A program made the position numbers and the translations under genes. The notes beneath the pieces are model-generated. The model was given only the letters and a program-made list of their open reading frames with translations. It was not told where the DNA came from and did no database searches. Positions 22,036 to 30,259 of a stretch of 30,259 nt of DNA are shown here, one piece after another; position 1 is the first letter of the stretch, and each line of letters opens with the position of its first letter. The DNA comes from Saksenaea vasiformis B4078 (lineage: Eukaryota > Mucoromycota > Mucoromycetes > Mucorales > Saksenaeaceae), in assembly GCA_000697055.1 (NCBI GenBank), contig JNDT01001068.1, forward strand, positions 1 to 30,259. Reading direction: 5' to 3'.

Positions 22036-22162
22036 CACTACGGGAAAAAAATCTTAACTATTGCATAATCTTGGAAAAACCTTAACAAATCTTAGCAAGA
22101 TGTTGGAGAAATCTTACAAAACCAACAAAATGTAAGATTTTTTAAGATGATTTCCTGTAGTG
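22036..22162. mobile_element. 127-bp MITE with CACTA-type ends and 3-bp duplication
   Basis: The left end is CACTACGGGAAAAAAATCTT and the right end, inverted, CACTACAGGAAATCATCTTA. The triplet ATC is duplicated on both sides (22033-22035 and 22163-22165). CACTA ends plus a 3-bp duplication are the hallmarks of the CACTA (CMC/EnSpm) superfamily. The interior is AT-rich, holds several AATCTTR units and has no coding capacity, so the copy is a MITE that depends on a transposase elsewhere. Confidence 0.85.
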
Positions 22163-22165
22163 ATC

Positions 22166-23323
22166 CATGGCTGTGAACATTATCAGCTACATCACGCTCA
22201 AAGATCTTTAGATCTTTGTTTCGAAGCTCACGGGTCGTGGCCGGTTTTGCATGAACAGGCATCACTCTGTAATTTGATTGGTCAGTTAACGCAATCAGGC
22301 AGCCTGCAATGGTTTTCCTTCGGACACACCAAGAAGGGCTATTGTCGGTGTGTCCGCCCCCAAATTGTGCTCAACTTTCAGAATAATTGCAGAATTGTAG
22401 TTACCTTACAGATAGATCGTTTAAGCCGTCTTCGCAGCAGAATTCCGGGTTAAAATCCACAAGACTTATGTCAAAAGCAACCAATAGAACGGAAGGAATC
22501 CCACCCCTTTCGCCCCATCATACCAAACCATCAGCAGCACCCCTCCTGCCCTCTGGGACACTCAATTTATGGTTCATCTTCGATGATACACCAATCGGGT
22601 ACACTGTCATCGTTCAAAGGACCTTTGTCGTTCGTCTCCTCCCTTTCCTAGTTTAGTTAGTACATCTCTTTCCCTTCCGTCGCCATTGCAGGTGTCTGTA
22701 TGGGCGTTCCTTATAGCATATGAATTAAAGATTAAAATTTGATAAATGTTGTAAGGCTTTATGGGGTTTATGTCAGTACGCATCAGAGGAAAAGATAAAA
22801 AATTTCGACTGTGGTATCTCTTTCAATGCCTACAGTCTGAAACCTTTTTTTTAGGACAACAAAAAATCCGAGCATGTCTGTGCTTTTTTCCCTTCTTTCT
22901 TTTCAGTTTTCCGTCGCTTTCAAAAGGTAAAGATTAATTTTCGCAAGTACGCGGTATGAGCTAATGCATCGTTTGCAGTCAATGGGCGCGTGAGTATGAT
23001 GAAGGGTGAAATTACTGTTCTTTCGTATCCCGTCCATGATGACTTCCGTTTCATCAAGAGAAGTATTTGTCCCATATAATAATCCTTCATTGGCATCATT
23101 CACATTTATACACTATATACAGGGAAAATAAACTGATGATAAAGCCGTGAAAAGGTAGATCAAATTGAAACTCAATCATACTTTTCACCTCTCTCTTCTT
23201 TACGGATGCAAATCGTGTGAAATAATGAAAGACGACCTTTTCCGATAAGTATTTTCTTATTTTTTTTATTCCACAGCCAGATATTCCATTGTATTTCTTT
23301 AGATATCCATTTGGACTACAAGA
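22166..23323. other. Intergenic DNA, no gene seen
   Basis: Frames of up to about 97 codons occur on both strands without recognisable motifs. T-rich runs are common. The stretch leads into copy B of the dispersed repeat, and some minus-strand frames (22903-23103, 23096-23362) may be extensions of that element. Confidence 0.35.
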
Positions 23324-23745
23324 TGGGTTATAGGCTTCAGAAAAGCTATAACCTGTCGGCAAATCTTCATTGATTCTGGCTGACTAACATTTGGCCTCAT
23401 TCTGAAAAAGTGTCGTGTAGGATATGGATGTCTACCTTCTTGTAGTCCACCCGCGTGTATCACCGTAGATAATACAGCGCGATACAAAGGTAAGTCGCAC
23501 GTATATTTGACCATTTTTTAAAGATGTGTTTACAGGTTTGTTGTCGACATGTTTTTCTGCCAGTCATTGATGTATCCGAAAAGTGTATATCTCAGTCAAT
23601 TCTATACTGAATACATTCAAAAACCGTGCGTCACCGGTTAAAGGGTAGGACCCTCATATGTTTAGTATACACGCCGACACTTTTGCAGTACACCACCGGG
23701 TTCCCGTTAATTACGCGTGGATAAGGCAGGCTGACGATGGAAACC
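23324..23745. repeat. Dispersed repeat, copy B
   Basis: The same-orientation relative of 685-1095, with shared blocks in conserved order (GGCTTC/GAAAAGCTAT, a Cys/His-rich-looking frame, AGGTTTGTTGT, CATTGATG, CTCAGTCAATTCTA, then a TAGGACCCTCA-like block and GGCAGGCTGA). Like copy A it sits a few hundred bases upstream of a gene on the plus strand. Ends and target duplications could not be fixed by eye. Confidence 0.6.
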
Positions 23746-23984
23746 TGCGACTTTCGTCCAGTGTGTCCGAAGGCAATTCCCTTTATTAAGACTGCACACT
23801 TTCCAAGATTTCATGTACACGATTAGCGTAATCGTCATAAAATATTCCCTCAAGTGTTTCGAGGAGCTGGATGTGGGGTTTTGCAGTTCATTTTATGCCG
23901 CTTGCGGATCTTCTCTTGCGTGAGAAAACTCGTAGTGGCTTGTCCGAATTCACACATTCCTTTATCACATTCCATCGTTTTGCA

Positions 23985-24836
23985 ATGGCGACATCTGCTC
24001 AGGGGTACCATCCCAACTGTTGTGCAATGCACATGAAGCAGAGGCTAATTGTTATAGAATTGACCCGAACCTTGAATATCGTATTGTAGTAGCAGCAGAC
24101 AGTTCACCCGTATCCTTTAAAACAATCCGATACGCTGTCAGGTTGTGTAAGCAACTCGTCGTACGCCATAAGATTGAGGTGATTTATGCTGTTGGTTTAA
24201 ACCCGACATCAAATCCCTTTTTGTAAGCTGTAGGGTTTCGCAGAAGTAAGTTATAACTGTTGTGTTGTGGTTGTCTTTTAGACGAAGGTTGGATCGTTTG
24301 AACAATGCTGATATACAGGCAGAAGCAAAGGAGCAGTCAGAATGCTTGAAAACGTTCTTATCAGAATACGATGATTTGGTAAAGGCAAAGCGAAAAGAGA
24401 AGTCGGCTTTCTGAGCGTTATACAGCTTAACTACGAGTTCATCATGAAAGAAGCATCACAACCAGTCCAAAATATTATTGAGAACTACGTGAATAATGAT
24501 CCACCTGACATGCTATTCATTGGATCATCCAGAAAAGAAGGGTTGCAAAAGTGAGACATGTTCCTCGTACTATATGGTTATAACAGATTGCTAGGTTCGT
24601 TTTGGGATCGACCAGCGATTACTGCTTGCAACATTGCAAATGCCCAATCACAATTGTTAAAAGTGATTTATAAGAGCTCCCATTTAGTAGCAGCTATTGG
24701 TGATCCATTCTGGTCTGCAATAAAGCGGAAAATGACCGCTTTTATTAGTGTTCTGGAAGAAATCCACGAATTAGCGGTCCTGCGCAACGTGGAAGTGGCA
24801 GGACGCAGTGGAAAGACGGGCAGCATACAATCGTAG
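23985..24836 (+). CDS. Universal stress protein (UspA-like) gene with unresolved 5' end
   Basis: The body is clear: EYRIVVAADSSPVSFKTIRY then AVRLCKQLVV (first beta strand with the D of the nucleotide-binding start), then, after three GT-AG introns (24223-24281, 24379-24425, 24551-24596), VNNDPPDMLFIGSSRKEGLQ and KLLGSFWD. The G-x-S-R...G...LGS pattern is the ATP-binding signature of the USP alpha/beta fold. Known role: small cytosolic proteins, often ATP-binding, linked to stress survival; the specific function here is unknown. The last exon (24597-24836) carries about 60 residues beyond the usual USP end. The body frame has no ATG of its own before the first strand. ATG 23985 (MATSAQGYHPN) lies in another frame, offset by one base. 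It may therefore be a recent frameshift, a missing first exon or an assembly error. Confidence 0.65.
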
Positions 24837-25135
24837 CTGTAATATATGAGTATACAAAGTCTAAAAGCTCCATATTCTGCTAGACGGGCGAATAAGGGTA
24901 GATAAGGAGGACTGACTCGGGCAAAAACTTTTTGTTCAGCACCTACAGTTTTTCCTTTTGAAATTTAGACGGAGTTAAAATACAAAATGAACAAGAACCC
25001 GCAGAAATAGTGGACGAAATATCATGGTAAAATAGACGAACAGCAATATAAAAATGGGACAAAGCAGATATAGCATTAGTAATATTGATATAACATCTGA
25101 AGATATTTATACTTACAACTGTAAGGCAAGAGATA
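24837..25135 (-). other. 3' flank of the Fanzor remnant; no gene seen
   Basis: This 299-base AT-rich stretch separates the stress-protein gene from the end of the Fanzor frame. In active Fanzor and TnpB loci the guide (omega) RNA usually comes from the 3' end of the gene and its flank, so any relic would lie here. I see no strong hairpin and no terminal repeat. Confidence 0.3.
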
Positions 25136-28100
25136 TCAACTACCTCCAGAAGGTGTAAAGATGCCTGGCCGCTGACCATGATAGATGGTATTGTAGCATA
25201 TACCATAGATGTTTCGGGAGGCGTTGATGACTCGCTGCCACACCGTACGACAACTGGTGCAAGTTAACACGGTGTACGGACTGAGACCCGCAGCACGGAC
25301 TTGTTCCAAAGATTTTTCACCACATCGTGAACATACTTGAGATGTGTTATGTTCGTTGACGTTCATGATGACAAGCCTTCCTTCCTGCTCCGCCTTCTTC
25401 AGCAGTTTTCGATTTATCCGCCAATCCAACAGGTTTGCCACCGTATTGCCTTCTACCAAACTGACCAGAGCCAAACCCGATGGCAGGAACCTTGGTTAAG
25501 TCATTATTGGTTGACGCCTTTTGCCATTTACTATAATTATGATTGATGAGAAAAAGTTGGTTCTCCACAATAATGACGTTTTTGGTAACTTACAAAGTCT
25601 TTTCTCCAGCCGGCTTACGTTGATTTGGGGAAGGAGCTTCATGGGTCGGAACGAGTGGACCAGTTCCAGCAAATTGACGTCGTACTCCATCTCTTCTTCT
25701 TCGTCTTGACCGAGGCATGCCGTACCATTCACCAAGATCGCCATATTTTTTGCCACCGCTCACAAACACATTAACGAGCTCAGCGTCCATCCACTGCCTC
25801 CCTCTGTAGTTCCTAAATTTTAAGCCTCGATGGAAGTGGTGTCCGTAAAATTCAGTCAATCCATTGAACACGTCCAAGATCGACTGGATGTAAGCGTTGA
25901 TGCGATCGAACTCCGTTGTTCTGTTGTTACGATTGCTCTTTCAATTTCGCCTATGTTCGCGCGTTTGAAGCCTGCCTTTGTGTAGTATTCGGCCGAAGAT
26001 AACGAGCGGATTTCGTGCGGTGCTTGATTTTGTCGTTGTTGGTATCGCAGTCGGAAATCGTAACCATGCGCCTGCTCCTCTTCTTGACCTTGCTCTGGTA
26101 CCTCCTCGTCACCTTCGTCTATACATACAATACGAACCAGTTCAGTCATCAATTCCATTCTTTGTACTGCATTAGGCCAGGTTACCGCCAGTGGTTTCCA
26201 TCACATCAACATTATAAATATCATCGCTCCCACTGCTTGCGACAAATATGTCGGACACACCGGGATCCGCACCCCACATCTTCACATATTGCATCTCCCA
26301 CTCTTCGAAGTCTTCCGGCGTTAAATCAGGAAGTGCTTCTTCGACATGGACTTGTTTGCGAAGGAGCACCGAGGTGGCATAACCGTCCGTAGCAATCTGG
26401 CCGGAAAAGAAAGGTTTTCTTCTACCATGATCACTATTGTAGAATAGAACTATTAGTTTCGTACCCATTCGTAGTATAAATGAGAAGTCAGTGACTTACG
26501 TTTCATAGCATCGCACCTTGCGTAAATCTAATATGTGACGAATTGTGTTTACTTCTGCAGTACGTGGTTGTATAAGATGGCGCAATCCAGCACGTCGAAG
26601 TAACGTCTCACAGGTCTGATTATCAATGGTGGCATACTTTTTCGTAAAGCCAGGCTCAGGCACCACATTAAACAACCGCTGTTGATTTGCTATTGTAAAC
26701 AAGTCCGGGCGGAAGCACTGATCAAAAAGATCTTGATTAGCCTCAGGATCTTGTAGAAATCTTCTTGAAGTTTGTATCTGCTGCTGCGTCGTAGTAACTA
26801 GTTCTTGTAACCGAGTAAATGAGGCATCCCCAATGAAATTCATGCGAGCGCGATCCAAAGGCTGGCCATTGTTGATTGCAGCAAGCAATCGTCGTGCCAG
26901 TCCATTCTTGCGTCGTCTCCCGAGTCTTGGATTTTCTTCAAGCTCGCTTATTTGCTGCCTTGTCCACCTTATAGAAGCTTCCACCTGGGCATCGCTGGCA
27001 ATCCTTATTTCTTCATTATAGTACCGTTCAATGTACGTTGACAATAAGATAAGACATCCTTGTAAACAAGTTGACATTCTTGTTATAAAAGAGGTATCCA
27101 AGGTCTTGGTTATCTCCTCTCCTTCACCATATCCAGGAATGTCCAGTGGAGTTATGTAGTCAACCAATCTTTGCAGGAGTTCTCGGTTACCAAACATCCT
27201 ATTAGCATGGAACCTCGTAAGGGCATCTTGATAATTATTTTGAGCTTGTTCGTAACTTTGTTGCATAGTAGAAAATCCATCAATGGTGGCATTCAGTTGA
27301 ATGATTTGTTGGTTCATCATTTCCGTCAACTGGGCCACCTCGTGAGAAACCTCTTGCGACTAGTGGAATTGAGGTTCCCATTGAGCAATTGCGTTTTCGA
27401 TAGTAACCATTTCATTCCATGCTATAAGTTCACCCCAGTGTGCGTTTGTAAGATCGATTTGATTATCAAACTGACGAACAACATCTTGGTTGATATTGCC
27501 AATACGCGTGCAAATACGTTCAATCTCAATGAGATTTGCCTGCAACTGAGGAAGGCGTCCATGACTGATGCGACGTCGATTGAGTAAATCATGAGCCAGA
27601 GCGCAAGCTTCATTGAAAGTGCTATGCAATCCGAAAAGCCTGTGCCGTATATCACCGAGTTGGCCTTCATGATCGCTTGGAAGTGACCCAACGTATTCAG
27701 TCAAGTCTCCCAAAGTAAATAGAATCTTGAGATCCACACCTACTTCTTCCATCACTTGTACGACGGCGTTGTTAACATCTTCACCGAGAGCAGGGTTGAA
27801 AGACAATCTCGCCGGAAATACAGGAGGGAACGATTCGTTGTTTGCCAGCACTTCAAAGACATACAGGGCCAACTTATCCGCATCAGGTTTTTGTAATTCC
27901 TACAGAAATGATTAGATCATTATCAGTAAATTGAAAAAACAAGAGTGAATGTTTTACTCACGTTGGCAATGGCTCGGAGACGGAGAGATATATAATTTGT
28001 TAGCCATTGAGTGTAGTCTTCCACAGTTCGATTGATAAACTTTGTACAATATTCCAACATAGACGAAGAGATTACTTTGCCGTATGAAAGACCGCCATGG

Positions 28101-28934
28101 ATAAGTGGCACCAGACCATTTGGGTAACGACTTCTGTAATCGTTGAAGGAGCGCATGACATCAGTAAGTAATCCATCATGGAATACAGCGGTGTTGGTTG
28201 GTTGTTGTTGGCCAGTAATCAATTGAAATATTCCGTAAAAAAATCAATCGTATATATCGATGGATGCAATATGTGATTGTTGTGCAATTGATCGTATATA
28301 AAGTATGTAATGAATAGATGACTCTTTATGATCACGTCACGCTGATAAGCTACCAACTTATCGACAACGTTGACAAACTGCACTTTGTCTTCATCCCGCA
28401 CGTTGAGTAGTTGATGCAAACCAATCTTTCGGGCAGTTTCTTTTAATTTCCCATATAGTTGACGTTGCCGTACACTGGTCCGTGGAAGATAATCAGGACA
28501 AAGCTTGCTGGATCTTCTGCTATGTGTCTGAGCTTCTTCAAACCTACCGGTTTGCAGACACGTTGGGCATCTTTTAGTGGACGTTTTTCTTGTTGCTTCT
28601 TGTCGTTCTCTTGCTGCAGTCCGTTTTCTCGATTTTTCTTGGACAGACCGCTTTCTTTTTCTTTTCTCACCAGCAAGCTGTCTTTGAGTACGCTGCTGGG
28701 CCTGTGCACTAGACTCGGGCTGTTAACCTTCCTCAGGCTCTTGAAAACCTTCTCGCACTATGGTTCAAAATAGAAAGTAAGGTAAAGTCATATATTACTG
28801 AGCCTTTTACTTGACATACTTGCTTGGATTTCCATCTCTCGACGTTTCTTGACCTTTTTATAGTGGATTATTTGAGCCACCGTCAACCCCTCATAGTCAT
28901 GTCTGTCAGGAACTGATGTAGATGGCTCTGACAT
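25136..28934 (-). pseudogene. Degenerate Fanzor (eukaryotic TnpB/OrfB-like RNA-guided nuclease)
   Basis: The reading starts at ATG 28934 (MSEPSTSVPDRHDYEGLTVA). Introns 28758-28819, 27900-27961, 26434-26499, 26119-26185 and 25531-25593 all keep GT-AG and phase. Order: a basic region with KRCPTCLQ...SSKLCP (about 28600-28490); a helical segment IIKSHLFITYFIYDQLHNNH; a long helical REC-like region of about 460 codons (27899-26500); ATDGYATSVLL; the RuvC-I motif WGADPGVSDIFVA (Asp at 26265-26267); HFHRGLKFRNYRGRQW; IGFGSGQFGRRQYGGKPVG; and the Zn ribbon VNEHNTSQVCSRCGEK...LTCTSC, ending WQRVINASRNI. Fanzors are transposon-borne proteins that use a guide RNA to cut DNA. Lesions: TAA at 28723-28725, a frameshift near 28235, TAG at 27360-27362, frameshifts near 25915 and 25400, and Val for the last RuvC Asp. 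The coding length of roughly 1150 codons is long for the family. Confidence 0.85.
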
Positions 28935-29703
28935 TGCTGGAGACAATATCGACATATGAAGGTTGTATTAATGAAGCATAGAAAGACCCGTAAAAGAAGA
29001 GGACGAAGAGGAAAAAGAAAGACAGCGCTGGATGAACGATCAGTAAAGGAGAAGGGCTTATTTATCAGAATGATTTTCATTGTTCTTTCATGCAGAATAC
29101 CGGTTTTCATTGTTGTTGTACTGAGAACAGCGGCTTTTATCTATTCTCATCCATTGCAAGCTATCGTATTTTTCATATATTATTGGCTTCCCTTACGCTT
29201 TAGTTATTATGACTATTGGTATCTTCCCCCGCTACAGGAACACCAGTCCAAGAGTTATTTCTGAACTTTGTCACCATCAATCCATTTTGAAAAAGACATG
29301 TCTAATGTTTCAAGTATCTATATAGTTATTCGTATTATGTATTCGTGCTCTGGGGTAATAACGTTTTTGCGAAGCTATGTATCAGCGATAGAATGCCACT
29401 GGCAGAAAGATAGGAGAATCCTCTCTTTTTGCAGGCATAGATTCCAATAAGTATTAGTATGTCATCCAATCTTGACAATCGGTTGTATCTCAGGTCTCAG
29501 AAACCGCGTCGAATTCGACGGGCATCTCAATTCGACCTTACATGATAGCGGAATAATCAAAGCCCATATCATCTGAGCTCTCATCGTAGGATAAGGGGAT
29601 AGCACTCAGTAGGGTTATAGTCAAAAAATAGAGGTCATCTCAAACAAAGACACTCGTCTAAATTAGGAAGGCCAGCTGGGTATACTGAACGCATTTATAT
29701 TTG
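28935..29703. other. 5' flank of the Fanzor remnant, no gene seen
   Basis: A plus-strand frame at 28956-29264 begins with a Lys/Arg-rich run and becomes hydrophobic, but it has no family match and opposes the Fanzor promoter side; I regard it as chance. The rest of the stretch holds no recognisable feature until the terminal repeat at 29704. Confidence 0.35.
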
Positions 29704-29731
29704 GAGTTTTGAAATTGGAGAGTCTGCGCTG
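29704..29731 (-). repeat. Isolated pogo/Tigger-type terminal inverted repeat
   Basis: Read on the minus strand this is CAGCGCAGACTCTCCAATTT followed by CAAAACTC, bordered outside by TA (29732-29733). It matches both ends of the element at 15634-16339 over some 26 bases with few changes. The orientation means the element body lies to its left, the side on which the Fanzor remnant lies. No matching left end is visible in the window. Confidence 0.7.
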
Positions 29732-29870
29732 TAAACATAAAAATGGTGAGCACGCGTTGCGATTTCACCTCCACAATCACATTACGTCCTTTCCGGGGAG
29801 GAGGTTAAAGAGAACAGGGCCAAAGAAAAAAAGGAAGGAGATTTGTGCGTTCCTTTAAGTATAGATTCTT

Positions 29871-30066
29871 TTGGGTGGCACATGTTCTTATCGTGAGACA
29901 TTTTTACTGCTTTCCGATGGGATACTGAAAAACCCATCACTAAAGCACCTCTATTCAAAAGCAATGTTCTTGCTTCCGTGGAACATCTTACTTTCCTTGA
30001 GACATTCTTATTGCTTCCAATAGGACACTGGGAACCCATCACTGAAGCACTTTAATGCAAAACTGG
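29871..30066. repeat. Tandem repeat, 104-base period, about two copies
   Basis: GAGACATT at 29895 and at 29999 start two related copies. Both then hold a TGCTTCC/TGCTTTCC block, GGGATACTG/GGACACTGGG, ACCCATCACT and AAGCAC. The preceding AACATCTTACTTTCCTT resembles the segment just before copy one, so a third partial unit is present. No coding meaning is seen. Confidence 0.7.
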
Positions 30067-30259
30067 GGTTATCCAGGGCGAACTATTCCTCGGATTAACG
30101 CAAAATGAATAACTTCTCAGCACCAAGACGTATCACCTTCCAGTGCAAAATGAACTTCGGCTTGAGCGTAAAAAGGCATCTGGTTGACGTAAACATTTAT
30201 CTCAAATCCATTATTACTTATCAGAGTCGCGATAGGCTACATACCCATCCACTTAGCGT

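Noticed and set aside
23850..24036. Overlapping open frames on both strands of equal length
   Set aside because: They are complementary shadows around the stress-protein start and show no conserved motif.
24940..24985. TACAGTTTTTCCTTTTGAAATTT as the missing left pogo end for the repeat at 29704
   Set aside because: Only the outer CAG and the AAATTT-like part agree; the CTCTC core shared by the other three ends is absent.
28956..29264. Plus-strand frame with a Lys/Arg-rich start and hydrophobic end as a small membrane protein
   Set aside because: No family resemblance, no leader or splice context, and it lies in the presumed promoter side of the Fanzor gene.
1..30259. CRISPR array or bacterial operon signals
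   Set aside because: No regularly spaced repeats and no ribosome binding site pattern; intron structure shows the DNA is eukaryotic.

Overview
The window looks like nuclear DNA of an early-diverging fungus, most likely Mucoromycota. The genes have many short GT-AG introns (about 46-80 bases), the flanks are AT-rich with pyrimidine tracts just upstream of start codons, and the intergenic DNA is full of decayed mobile elements (pogo/Tigger, Helitron, CACTA-type MITE, Fanzor). Some remnants also resemble repeated hypothetical families that I associate with Mucorales. The phylum assignment is inference; no marker sequence settles it.

Five housekeeping-type genes can be reconstructed exon by exon or nearly so. 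They are a Dug1/CNDP2-type metallodipeptidase (1191-2925, +), a membrane-type casein kinase I (4525-6094, +), a divergent kinesin-7-like motor (6954-9694, -), the exosome cap subunit Csl4 (14295-15082, +) and a type II membrane glycosyltransferase-like protein (17785-19060, -). A universal stress protein-like gene (about 23985-24836, +) has an intact body but an unresolved start. These genes belong to unrelated pathways (glutathione/dipeptide turnover, membrane signalling, microtubule transport, RNA decay, glycosylation, stress) and show no sign of co-regulation, as expected for fungal chromosomal DNA.

Between them lies a transposon graveyard. It holds a degenerate Helitron helicase (about 10900-11520), a three-exon remnant of unknown family (11590-12133), a frameshifted possibly PD-(D/E)XK-like remnant (about 13577-14165, -), an internally deleted pogo/Tigger copy with TA duplications (15634-16339), a 127-bp CACTA-like MITE with a 3-bp duplication (22036-22162) and a diverged dispersed repeat present twice (about 685-1095 and 23324-23745).

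The most notable object is at 25136-28934 on the minus strand. It is a nearly full-length but broken Fanzor, the eukaryotic relative of TnpB and so of RNA-guided RuvC nucleases. It keeps the N-terminal Cys motif, a long helical region, the RuvC-I motif and the Zn ribbon. It carries two nonsense codons and three frameshifts, and Val replaces the expected last RuvC Asp. A pogo-type terminal repeat (29704-29731) faces inward towards it. The right edge of the window is a short tandem repeat with a 104-base period.
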